Under the pieces are notes generated by a model. It was not told where the DNA came from, made no database searches, and saw only the letters and a list, made by a program, of their open reading frames with translations. This document shows, in pieces, positions 1 through 5,966 of a DNA stretch of 6,130 nucleotides. Both the position numbers and the translations under genes were made by a program. This DNA is from a bacterium (lineage in GTDB: Bacteria; Zixibacteria; MSB-5A5; GN15; FEB-12), in assembly GCA_030668045.1 (NCBI GenBank), contig DAOUUR010000160.1, forward strand, positions 1 through 6,130. The letters are read 5' to 3'. Positions within the stretch are counted from its first letter, which is position 1; every line of letters begins with the position of its first letter.

Positions 1-1379
1 ACTATATTGAGTGTACTTTCCAGGCAATCATTGAGGTTGGCATGGCACTTCTCAGCATGATCAACCCGTGAGAAGCTTTTCAGGTCGGTTACTATTATTT
101 TCACTCGCGATGCACCTTCAATTGACTCCTCGATAGCATCACCGAAATCATCCAAAATCTCTTTGATACTTTTCAATTCATCGATATCGCTAGAGTGGTT
201 CTTTTCAATGAATTGCCTGATCTTACCAACATACTTTGCCATAGTGTTAAGGTTAGACCCGATAAAGCCCATCGGGTTGTTGATTTCGTGGGCAACGCCG
301 GCAGCCAGAGTACCGATAGCTGCAAGTTTGTCCGCTTGAAGCAGCCGCTCACGATTCTCGTAACGGTCAGTTATGTCTTGTACCAGGCCCGCGATAGCGA
401 TAACATCACCATTGCTATTATGCACCGGTACCTTGGTTACAGTCATCCATCGGGTGTTACCGTCAGCATCGGTGCTCCGCACCTCCTGTGAGATTGAGGG
501 GCAATCCTGATTCAATACGGTTTGATCCGATCGATTATGCTCATCTGCTCTTTCAGGCGGGAAAATATCACCGTCGGTAGATCCGACTATCTCATCTTCG
601 GTTTTCCCAACGTGCCTGCAGAACGCTTCGTTGACCGAAATATACTTGTGATCAATACCCTTGAGGTACATTAGAGCCGGAACCGTATTGATCATGGCTG
701 TGTACTGAGCGACAGTTTGCGATAGCACGCGTTCGTTCTCTTCTCGTTGCCAAACTGCACTTACCATTTCTGAGGCCACAGATAGCGCCCGAACGTCTTC
801 AGTGCGCCAGTCTCGGGGCTTTTGAGTATCGTCGAAACCAATGAAGCCAATGGGTGTCTTCTCTGCAGAGAAAATTGGTACGACAAGCAATGATCGTATG
901 TTCTGGTTTTCGAGGACGGTCTTCTCCTCTGAAGCTTCAGAGGGCAGGGTACTAACATCAGGTATTATGATGTTCTCTCTATTCTGTATCTTCGCGTTCC
1001 ACCAGGGGAGAGCTGTTGTCTCCAGATTCTGCAGATTGTCCTTCTGGGGAGCAGTCACACCGTCGCACCATTCGTGCGTATTGGACATCTTGTGCCCATT
1101 ATCATGAACCAGGAAGATGTAGGCGCGATTGGCCGAGATAGCTTTACCAAGCGATTCGAGAGCACCATCCAGGTTGGCACCACTGTAGGAAAGAAGCAAT
1201 TGCGAGGCATAGGAGATTGCCGCTTCAACATCCAGGCGGTAGTTCATCCGATCCTCGAACTGCTGGCGATCCTCTTCGCCCACAATACCATCGGTGTGGC
1301 GCGAACGCTGACAACCAACCACATTTGGGTCGCTGTTTGTGTTACCCTGTGACTCTACAGTAATGTGATCATTGTTCAT
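1..1379 (-). CDS. GAF-PAS sensor histidine kinase, C-terminus cut off by the window edge
   Basis: Reverse-strand translation is open from ATG 1379 to the left edge (459 codons seen). A GAGGAG ribosome site sits about 8 bases before this ATG. Residues ~50-212 form a GAF domain of the kind common in bacterial sensor kinases (NTHEWC near 100, LPWWNAKI near 124, IIIPDVSTLP near 137, IRSLLVVPIF near 161, PIGFIGFDD near 176). Residues ~218-340 form a PAS domain (MINTVPALMYLKGIDHKYI, then GLVQDITDRYENR). Residues ~346-440 are the HisKA dimerisation and phosphoacceptor region, with H-box GVAHEINNPMGFIGSN and predicted phospho-histidine H364, ending in DLKSFSR. No transmembrane segment or signal peptide is seen, so it should be cytoplasmic and sense a soluble or redox ligand. 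The HATPase_c domain (N, G1, G2 boxes) should lie to the left. The first ~45 residues are polar and probably unstructured. The ligand and the partner regulator cannot be told from this window. Confidence 0.95.
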   Translation of the reverse strand, partial: MNNDHITVESQGNTNSDPNVVGCQRSRHTDGIVGEEDRQQFEDRMNYRLDVEAAISYASQLLLSYSGANLDGALESLGKAISANRAYIFLVHDNGHKMSNTHEWCDGVTAPQKDNLQNLETTALPWWNAKIQNRENIIIPDVSTLPSEASEEKTVLENQNIRSLLVVPIFSAEKTPIGFIGFDDTQKPRDWRTEDVRALSVASEMVSAVWQREENERVLSQTVAQYTAMINTVPALMYLKGIDHKYISVNEAFCRHVGKTEDEIVGSTDGDIFPPERADEHNRSDQTVLNQDCPSISQEVRSTDADGNTRWMTVTKVPVHNSNGDVIAIAGLVQDITDRYENRERLLQADKLAAIGTLAAGVAHEINNPMGFIGSNLNTMAKYVGKIRQFIEKNHSSDIDELKSIKEILDDFGDAIEESIEGASRVKIIVTDLKSFSRVDHAEKCHANLNDCLESTLNI

Positions 1380-1740
1380 TCTACGTGCTCCTCAGAACCC
1401 CAATCACCAAGCTCCTGAAGACATAGAGTATGCACAGTTGCCGCTGACAAATTGGTGACAGCAGCCCCGGGAACAGAAGCCTTGATGTACTTATCGTATA
1501 TCGGATTGCCCGGGTATCTGCTTTAGGAATGAGATTCAACAATGTAGCGGTCCGTTTCAGAGTGAAACAGGGCGCTACCTGAATAATGCTCGCAATACCG
1601 GTGCCGACCCGTTAGCATTAGATGATGGAGTGGATGTCATTTCGTAGGCCCACTTATTTCATTCCAGCCGGAACATCACCCGAAAAGTTCTGTGTTTGGT
1701 AACGTCAACCCCGCATATACTTTAAAGCCCACGTTAATGG
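1380..1740. other. Gene-free stretch upstream of the kinase
   Basis: No convincing gene is visible here. It must contain the promoter of the minus-strand kinase, but I find no good -35/-10 pair; the best is a weak TTGTCA on the minus strand near 1450. A plus-strand frame is open without an obvious start from 1486 to the stop at 1645-1647 (53 codons). Its last part (RYLNNARNTGADPLALDD) has a coding-like look, so it may be the tail of a decayed gene. I do not recognise it. The stretch also holds the hairpin listed at 1544-1578. TCACCAA near 1402 and TTGGTGA near 1452 form a widely spaced inverted repeat of doubtful meaning. Confidence 0.4.
1544..1578. repeat. Two-part perfect-arm hairpin (GTAGCG...GTTTCA gag TGAAAC...CGCTAC)
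   Basis: GTAGCG (1544-1549) pairs with CGCTAC (1573-1578), and GTTTCA (1554-1559) pairs with TGAAAC (1563-1568) across a 3-base loop. The 4-base segments between the two stems form an internal loop with one Watson-Crick and one wobble pair. No T-run follows on either strand, so it does not look like an intrinsic terminator. It lies about 165 bases upstream of the kinase start. It could be a dispersed palindromic element, a protein-binding site or a structured leader; the window does not decide which. Confidence 0.6.
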
Positions 1741-1877
1741 GTTTGTTGAAAAAGTCCCAACGCATGGTTGCGGCAGGTCTTGCGAATCCATTTCTATGGA
1801 TTTGTGTCGTAAGCTTCCCCTTGTGGTAGACAGTTTGAAAGTAGAGCTTTTTGGCATATTGTAGCCAGGAGGTGTCT

Positions 1878-2057
1878 ATGAAACGGTCGAAGTACAGCGA
1901 GAGCCAAATTGTCGGGATTTTGAAGGAAGCCGACGCTGGTGTGATGGTGAAAGAAATCTGCCGGAACCTAATTATCCAGACTGACATTGTAAAAAAACTT
2001 CGGCGAAAAACGCTTCTGACCTTGCATGGCAATTACCTCCTGACAAGACCAGCCTAA
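1878..2057 (+). pseudogene. Truncated IS3-family transposase OrfA (N-terminus only)
   Basis: ATG 1878 follows a perfect AGGAGG at 1867-1872 with a 5-base spacer. The first 30 residues (MKRSKYSESQIVGILKEA..., ending VKEICRN at 1967) match the start of IS3-family OrfA proteins, whose N-terminus is a helix-turn-helix that binds the element's ends. In intact members the next residues resemble HGIS...YYKWKxKYGG, with a leucine zipper after that. Here those are absent. From 1968 the frame reads through unrelated DNA, the antisense of an IS1182-type transposase, and stops at 2057, giving a 59-residue chimeric ORF. It lacks OrfB and the DDE catalytic domain, so it cannot transpose by itself. A longer in-frame start at 1851 is less likely because it has no comparable ribosome site. 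Confidence 0.8.
1968..2027 (-). pseudogene. Truncated IS1182-type transposase (first 19 codons)
   Basis: On the minus strand, ATG 2027 is preceded by a perfect AGGAGG (complement of 2036-2041) with an 8-base spacer. It encodes MQGQKRFSPKFFYNVSLDN and then a stop (complement of 1968-1970). This closely resembles the opening of IS1182-family DDE transposases (pattern MQGKK-F-PKLFYNVSLE-, from memory of the family). In intact proteins several hundred residues with the DDE catalytic core follow; here all are missing, and the homology ends exactly where the IS3 OrfA fragment begins. The DNA at 2042-2180 is probably the 5' leader and left end of this element. Confidence 0.7.
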
Positions 2058-2132
2058 TTACTACCGTATAGAGAATCAACAAGAGTTCGGCAACAAGCCC
2101 TAAGTTGTGTAAATTGGTAGAATGAAATAACA

Positions 2133-2179
2133 ACGGGTTTGACTTTGAGTTTTCAGGCCAATGAAAGGAGTCAACCCGT
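2133..2179. repeat. Imperfect inverted repeat ACGGGTTTGACT / AGTCAACCCGT
   Basis: ACGGGTTTGACT (2133-2144) and AGTCAACCCGT (2169-2179) are reverse complements except for one extra T, with 24 bases between them. No T-run follows, so an intrinsic terminator is unlikely. The position, just outside the start of the IS1182-type remnant and just before the next promoter, allows a leftover IS end or an operator. Neither can be shown here. Confidence 0.5.
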
Positions 2180-2198
2180 GGTAAACTGGACTTGGTTG

Positions 2199-2227
2199 TT
2201 GACAAAGCGCAAACCGTGGTTTATATT
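2199..2227 (+). promoter_or_regulatory. Near-consensus sigma-70 promoter for the secreted protein gene
   Basis: TTGACA (2199-2204), a 17-base spacer, then TATATT (2222-2227) gives a perfect -35 and a five-of-six -10 at ideal spacing. Transcription would start near 2234, leaving an ~88-base leader before ATG 2322. That leader contains the short inverted repeat GGTGA-ATAA-TCACC (2276-2289). The promoter lies immediately downstream of the IS scar and may derive from it. Confidence 0.7.
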
Positions 2228-2321
2228 TTAACTGCACATGTCCGGATTGTTTGAAGATGTACATTCAAGCGGTCAGGTGAATAATCACCACGTACGGCCA
2301 CTTTTGCGGAAGGTTATTAAA

Positions 2322-4502
2322 ATGAAAAAGCTGTCTATGTATAGTTTTCTATTGTTTGTAATGCTTTTCTCCATTGGCGCAGACGTGGCAGCAAAAGGCC
2401 GCTGGGTGGAATATTCGCTGACCGATTATTCCGGGGGAGCGATACTCTGCGACCGTGACGAGGGGTGCCTGGTGTACACTCGTGACAACTCCAATGTTAT
2501 TCTGATATTCGATATTACTGTGGGCGATTGGCTGAGGGTCGAACTGGGAGCCCCAGAGGAGTTCCAGGATGCAGTAACCAAAGGAAATGTTGTTTTCGCA
2601 CGGACTGAAAGCGTCCTGTTCGGGTACAGCGCCACTCTCCAGGAATGGGATACTCTGTCCTTTACCGGCGAATATATGAATGTCGTTTCGTATTATACCG
2701 AATGCGGCAAAGACCTGGCCTGTCTTGTCACCAGGGATTATATGTATGTCTTTGACGCCAATCTCGGCTACTGGCAATCGTATGATTACGGACTGCCGGC
2801 CAATTTTGACGGCGGCGCTGTGTGGGTGGCAGATACCTATATCGGTATGAAGCTGAGTATACCGTATCCGGGCGAGCCGAAGAATGTGGTCTACAGCGGC
2901 CTGACACACGGATTCAACCAGATAGAACTGGGCGTGCATCAGCCGAGTCCGGTCGCCGAATTTGGTTTTTCCGGACTGTTCAATGTCGACTATGACGGTG
3001 TCCACTACCGTCTGGTCGGTTACAGCGCCTATACCAATCAATTCGACGTTGTCACCTATACCTGCGTCGAGGACGAGGCGCCGATCACCCTTACTGGGGC
3101 AGGTGTATTGCAGGTCGATATGTTTACAACACGGGTTTTTGGTTTTCGATATGTTGTCGCAAATACTTCGGTAGATGCTAACTGGTACGGTTTCGACACC
3201 CGCCGGGGAACATGGGATCATGAACATCGGTACTACGACTGGGATTTCGAGCATTATTACGGCAACATCGGCCAGGCCGGCCAATTCTCTTACGATAATT
3301 ATACCGCTGATGGATCACTCAAATTCCAGTTCTACAGCGGTATAGACGGCGCGTACCGGGATTATTCGCCCGGTCTCATTTATAAAAGCACAACCTCAAG
3401 CTGGGGCGGGGGCGGGACGGTCTTTTACGCTCGTGACTCTCTTAACGCCTGGGGATATGATGTCGCCGGTGACAGAAGCAGCGCTATCAGTTTACCACTG
3501 GCCCGAACATCCAATGTATACAGAGGAGAGGATTTTGCAACTCTGACGCGCTATGAGGCCGGTGTCGATACGATGATTATATTCTTTTACAACAGCAGTA
3601 GCAATCGCTGGACCTCGACTTCAGCCCCGGACTATCATTCAACCTACGGAACCAATCTGGCGCATCTTTATATACATCGAGGCGCCACCGAAAATGTCGT
3701 CGTCTTCTATTCGGCCTATACCGATGAGATAATCAAGGAAGACTTCCTCGACGGTATTTCTGTATACATCCAGGCGAAGTGTAATATGGCCTCGGCCCGG
3801 TCGGCCAACAGATCGGTTCTGTTCGACGCCGTCAACGGCAAGGCCTTTACCTACGATTTTAATTTCCTAAAAAGCTCTATGGGTACCCATTCGGCAACGT
3901 TCATTGATATCGCGGCCAATACAATGTATGGTTACAGTTCACTTACCGGAAACGAAAGCCAGTTGGTAATTGATTTCGATCCCTACTATGTTCTGGATAC
4001 CGGCTATATCGGGTATGTCGACAACGCCTATAACAGTACCAAATGCTATGCCTACAACGGCCTTGGTGACGGCTGGGTGGAGCTGATACCCGAAGGGTCG
4101 GATGTGATGACCCTGGTAGGAACCAAGACGATATTAGTTGGCCGATCTGATCGACTATACGCCTTCGATCCCGAAAGTATTCTCAGTGATGTTGACGAGG
4201 ATAACCCTGTTGCAAATCTGCCGAGCGTCCTCGGGTTAGCGCAGAACTATCCCAATCCCTTCAATCCAGCAACAGTAATCGAATTCGATTTGTCAAGACG
4301 ATCGCATGTCTCAATCGATATTTTCAACCTGCTTGGACAGAAGGTGATAGAGTTGGCTGATGATGAATATCCAGCGGGGAACCATCATATCACATGGGAC
4401 GGTATTTCGTCCAGCGGTAAGAGAGTCTCGACGGGCACCTATTTTTATCGCCTTACAGCGGAAGACTTCATCGATTCCAAGAAGATGATATTGTTGAAAT
4501 AG
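2322..4502 (+). CDS. Secreted tandem-repeat (beta-propeller-like) protein with T9SS-type/FlgD-like C-terminal sorting domain
   Basis: 726 residues from ATG 2322. GGAAGG at 2308-2313, 8 bases upstream, and a clear signal peptide choose this start over the in-frame ATG at 2238. The signal peptide has MKK, a hydrophobic run at residues 4-20 and likely cleavage after VAA (A24). Residues ~28-620 contain repeated strands of the form aromatic-x-F/Y-D/N-x(4-6)-W, for example ILIFDITVGDW (60-70), MYVFDANLGYW (141-151), WYGFDTRRGTW (288-298), IIFFYNSSSNRW (419-430), CYAYNGLGDGW (575-585) and LYAFDPES (612-619). They are spaced by tens of residues and suggest kelch-like blades. They match no named family I can assign. 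Residues ~636-726 are a C-terminal sorting domain: QNYPNPFNPATVIEFDL, then DIFNLLGQKV, TWDG, GTYFYRL and terminal KKMILLK. This domain is known to direct proteins to the type IX system, or to act as an FlgD-like Ig fold, in FCB bacteria. Cysteine pairs 43/49 and 127/134 could form disulphides. A surface or extracellular role is inferred; the binding partner is unknown. Confidence 0.9.
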   Translation: MKKLSMYSFLLFVMLFSIGADVAAKGRWVEYSLTDYSGGAILCDRDEGCLVYTRDNSNVILIFDITVGDWLRVELGAPEEFQDAVTKGNVVFARTESVLFGYSATLQEWDTLSFTGEYMNVVSYYTECGKDLACLVTRDYMYVFDANLGYWQSYDYGLPANFDGGAVWVADTYIGMKLSIPYPGEPKNVVYSGLTHGFNQIELGVHQPSPVAEFGFSGLFNVDYDGVHYRLVGYSAYTNQFDVVTYTCVEDEAPITLTGAGVLQVDMFTTRVFGFRYVVANTSVDANWYGFDTRRGTWDHEHRYYDWDFEHYYGNIGQAGQFSYDNYTADGSLKFQFYSGIDGAYRDYSPGLIYKSTTSSWGGGGTVFYARDSLNAWGYDVAGDRSSAISLPLARTSNVYRGEDFATLTRYEAGVDTMIIFFYNSSSNRWTSTSAPDYHSTYGTNLAHLYIHRGATENVVVFYSAYTDEIIKEDFLDGISVYIQAKCNMASARSANRSVLFDAVNGKAFTYDFNFLKSSMGTHSATFIDIAANTMYGYSSLTGNESQLVIDFDPYYVLDTGYIGYVDNAYNSTKCYAYNGLGDGWVELIPEGSDVMTLVGTKTILVGRSDRLYAFDPESILSDVDEDNPVANLPSVLGLAQNYPNPFNPATVIEFDLSRRSHVSIDIFNLLGQKVIELADDEYPAGNHHITWDGISSSGKRVSTGTYFYRLTAEDFIDSKKMILLK

Positions 4503-4525
4503 AGGATTTTCCGATCACCAGGACA

Positions 4526-4553
4526 GGGTGAGCGGCAACAGCCTGCCCGTTTT
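4526..4553 (+). terminator. Probable intrinsic terminator after the secreted protein gene
   Basis: GGGTGAGC (4526-4533) folds on GCCTGCCC (4541-4548) with a 7-base loop: five Watson-Crick pairs, two G-U pairs and one A-C mismatch, followed by GTTTT (4549-4553). It begins 23 bases after the stop codon, a usual place for a rho-independent terminator. The U-tract is short, so termination may be incomplete. Confidence 0.5.
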
Positions 4554-4561
4554 GCCTGATC

Positions 4562-4704
4562 CTACCCTCCAATGGAAGGAGTGGTGTTGGGTTTATCCAA
4601 TTGACTTCCAACGCGTTCCATCGATACTGCAATACCATGTTTGGACCCCAAATTTGAATTCCACAAAAGTTTGGGGAGAGTGAGGCCCACCCCGCCTTGA
4701 CCGA
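4562..4704 (+). repeat. Direct repeat, copy 1 of a ~140 bp dispersed element
   Basis: Aligns with 5826-5966 at an offset of 1264. Over 4562-4691 only three bases differ (4568, 4573, 4686), and 4574-4685 is identical for 112 bases. After 4691 the match becomes gapped and fades at about TGACCGA (4698-4704). The element contains a hairpin at 4646-4676: CCCCAAA and TTTG pair with CAAA and TTTGGGG around a 7-base loop, with a 2-base bulge. In this copy the plus-strand frame that is coding in copy 2 (ending MFGPQI and stop) has an upstream stop at 4529-4531 and no start, so it is not a gene. The copy lies just after the terminator of the secreted protein gene. The family is not one I recognise. Confidence 0.93.
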
Positions 4705-4819
4705 TTCCTCTGTCTTGTTATCACTTACATCTCAGGTTGATGATACGACAGAACTCTTGTATCTATTAATCAGCACCGCAGGCTTTGTTCGTCGTCGCTT
4801 GCCTTGCATTAGTTCAACG

Positions 4820-4848
4820 TTGTCGATGTTGTCGACGAACCCTATCTT
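4820..4848 (+). promoter_or_regulatory. Candidate promoter of the nitroreductase gene
   Basis: TTGTCG (4820-4825), a 17-base spacer and TATCTT (4843-4848) each match the sigma-70 consensus at four of six positions. The spacing is ideal, and the predicted start near 4855 falls right at the palindrome of 4858-4869. The match is moderate, so other starts are possible. Confidence 0.35.
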
Positions 4849-4857
4849 ACATTTTGA

Positions 4858-4869
4858 TTATGGCCATAA
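4858..4869. promoter_or_regulatory. Perfect 12-bp palindrome TTATGGCCATAA, possible operator
   Basis: The sequence is identical on both strands and sits 50 bases before the nitroreductase ATG, just downstream of the candidate -10. That is a typical place for a dimeric repressor to bind. A 12-bp palindrome is expected about once or twice by chance in a window this size, so the case rests on position. Confidence 0.3.
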
Positions 4870-4919
4870 CGGCCCTGTATGAAACCTATAGCGAATGCAC
4901 CCGCTTGAGAGGCTGGTAG

Positions 4920-5690
4920 ATGATTCAAAACCCTATCATAGAGGCCATGCTGAATCGCAAGTCGATTCGCAAATACACTGATGGAATGCCGTCGGATGAA
5001 GTAATCGAAACCATCGTTCGGGCTGCTCAGCAGGCACCGTTTGCAGCCCAGATGTGTTCACTCTTACTGTCCCGCAAGAAAGGGCAGATTCCCTTCAGCG
5101 CACCTCTGCTTTTTACCGTATGTGTCGACGCTTACAAGCTGGAGCAGATTATGGCTCGACGCAATTGGTCGATCGCCTGCAATGATCTGTCGCTATTGCT
5201 CTACGGAATACAGGATGCGGTCTTGATGGCTGAAAATCTGGTCATAGCCGGGGAAAGCTTAGAATTAGGCAGTTGCTTTATCGGCAACGCTCCCTACCGA
5301 GCCGAAAGCATTATTAAGAGCTACCAACTTCCCCGACGAGTGTTTCCGGTGGTACAATTGACCATGGGGTATCCAGCGGAAAACCCGCCGCCTCGCCCGC
5401 GATATCCGATAGATTATTTCCTGTTTGAAAACGAATATCCCAGATTCAGCGATGAAACGGTCGAAAGAGCAATGAAAGAAATGGATGGTGGTTTTCAGGC
5501 GCAAGATTACTATCGGCGCGCTAACTACATGGTTCCGCTTGAAGGCGATCGTGAAGAAACGTTTACTTTTGATACTTATGGCTGGACCGAACACATGGGT
5601 CGTAAGTGGGGACAATGGTTGACATCATCGAAAGATATCCTTGCACAGCTTTCCGCCTGCGGCTTTGACTTAACCGGGGGAAACGAATAA
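4920..5690 (+). CDS. Nitroreductase family protein (NfsA/Frp-like flavin oxidoreductase)
   Basis: 256 residues from ATG 4920, with GAGAGG at 4907-4912 and a 7-base spacer. The N-terminus NRKSIRKYTD (12-21) is the FMN-phosphate binding signature of the family (R13, S15 and R17 as in RxSxR). QQAPFAAQM (37-45) follows, then LGSCFIGN (116-123) and VVQLTMGYPAENPPPRPRYP (144-163), corresponding to the flavin-contacting GxCYIG and the GYP-PRPR segment of NfsA-type enzymes. The C-terminal arm (EYPRFSDE, residues 172-179, and onward) also fits NfsA/Frp proteins, and length is near the usual ~240-250. Such enzymes are homodimeric, bind FMN and use NAD(P)H to reduce nitroaromatics, quinones or flavins in the cytoplasm; the physiological substrate here is unknown. 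The gene stands between two copies of a 140 bp direct repeat, and a small ORF follows 6 bases after its stop, probably co-transcribed. Confidence 0.88.
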   Translation: MIQNPIIEAMLNRKSIRKYTDGMPSDEVIETIVRAAQQAPFAAQMCSLLLSRKKGQIPFSAPLLFTVCVDAYKLEQIMARRNWSIACNDLSLLLYGIQDAVLMAENLVIAGESLELGSCFIGNAPYRAESIIKSYQLPRRVFPVVQLTMGYPAENPPPRPRYPIDYFLFENEYPRFSDETVERAMKEMDGGFQAQDYYRRANYMVPLEGDREETFTFDTYGWTEHMGRKWGQWLTSSKDILAQLSACGFDLTGGNE

Positions 5691-5696
5691 AATTGT

Positions 5697-5921
5697 ATGA
5701 AGAAGCATCCCTACCACAAGGCTTTCGAAGTAGTTAGGTCCGGATACAATCGGCTTGGCAACCTCTATACTTTGGAAAGAGAAAAGGCCGACAACTGGAA
5801 AGAAGTGAATGCGTTTACCTCGTTGCTACCCGCCAACGGAAGGAGTGGTGTTGGGTTTATCCAATTGACTTCCAACGCGTTCCATCGATACTGCAATACC
5901 ATGTTTGGACCCCAAATTTGA
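5697..5921 (+). CDS. Small hypothetical protein whose C-terminus is encoded by the dispersed repeat
   Basis: 74 residues, beginning 6 bases after the nitroreductase stop. The only purine-rich stretch is GGGGG at 5676-5680, 16 bases from the ATG, so translation would probably depend on coupling. Residues 1-43 (MKKHPYHKAFEVVRSGYN...) are charged and soluble-looking with no signal peptide or membrane segment; I recognise no family. Residues 44-74 (from L44 through GRSGVGFIQLTS to MFGPQI) come entirely from repeat copy 2, and the stop codon lies inside the repeat. This suggests that an older, longer or different gene was cut by arrival of the repeat, which then supplied a new tail. It may be a truncated gene rather than a functional protein. 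Confidence 0.45.
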   Translation: MKKHPYHKAFEVVRSGYNRLGNLYTLEREKADNWKEVNAFTSLLPANGRSGVGFIQLTSNAFHRYCNTMFGPQI

Positions 5922-5966
5922 ATTCCACAAAAGTTTGGGGAGAGTGAGGTCCACCGGGCTGACCGA
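5826..5966 (+). repeat. Direct repeat, copy 2 of the ~140 bp dispersed element
   Basis: Partner of 4562-4704 in the same orientation. 5838-5949 is base-for-base identical to the first copy, and the flanks to 5955 differ at only three positions. The hairpin is at 5910-5940 (CCCCAAA...TTTGGGG). Unlike copy 1, it is embedded in reading frames on both strands: the plus-strand small ORF ends inside it, and a minus-strand dockerin-like frame runs through it to a stop at 5857-5859. The near identity of the copies implies recent spread, recombination or selection. Confidence 0.93.

Larger units (their letters stand above)
1725..2180. mobile_element. Insertion-sequence scar: fused remnants of an IS3-family and an IS1182-type element
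   Basis: The interval holds the start of an IS3-family OrfA on the plus strand and the start of an IS1182-type transposase on the minus strand, joined at about 1967-1971 (see the two pseudogene entries). It also holds small hairpins often seen near IS ends: 1725-1744 (AAGCCCA / TGGGTTT, 6-base loop), 1783-1804 (AATCCAT / ATGGATT core, 4-base loop) and the imperfect pair 2133-2144 / 2169-2179. The phrase TTTGTTGAAAAAGTCCC from 1742 resembles sequence often found at IS edges, which is a weak argument. True terminal repeats and target duplications could not be identified, so the outer limits are estimates. Confidence 0.55.
4705..4919. other. Leader region of the nitroreductase gene, no gene seen
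   Basis: Unique sequence between repeat copy 1 and the nitroreductase start. A frame opening at TTG 4697 runs 61 codons to 4882, but it starts inside the repeat, lacks a ribosome site and has no recognisable motif, so I do not call it. The stretch carries the putative promoter at 4820-4848 and the palindrome at 4858-4869. TTGTCGA near 4820 and TTGTCGA near 4829 are a short tandem direct repeat. Confidence 0.5.

Noticed and set aside
1..1352. Several plus-strand frames (195-491, 841-1107, 1074-1352) opposite the kinase
   Set aside because: The minus strand encodes an uninterrupted GAF-PAS-HisKA protein here. The plus frames have no recognisable motifs.
1486..1647. Plus-strand open frame of 53 codons with coding-like end
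   Set aside because: It has no start codon with a ribosome site and no recognised family, and it runs through the hairpin. At most it is a decayed gene tail, so it is only mentioned in the gene-free stretch.
1676..2205. Minus-strand frames 1676-2032 and 1972-2205 across the IS scar
   Set aside because: They overlap both IS remnants in frames other than the transposase ones and show no family resemblance. The 19-codon transposase start at 2027 explains the minus-strand signal.
2238..2321. Earlier in-frame ATG (2238) for the secreted protein
   Set aside because: It would place 28 polar residues ahead of an evident signal peptide, has no ribosome site, and lies only 4 bases after the predicted transcription start.
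2349..3284. Long minus-strand open frame (311 codons) inside the secreted protein gene
   Set aside because: It is antisense to a gene with a signal peptide, sorting domain and clear ribosome site. Its own translation has no domain or ribosome site; it is a codon-usage shadow.
4697..4882. Plus-strand 61-codon frame starting with TTG
   Set aside because: It begins inside the repeat, has no ribosome site or motif, and overlaps the predicted promoter and operator of the nitroreductase.
4562..5966. Possibility that the repeats are a CRISPR array or integron attC sites
   Set aside because: There are only two copies of ~140 bp, 1.26 kb apart with genes between them. There is no regular spacing and no recognisable attC core sites or integrase.
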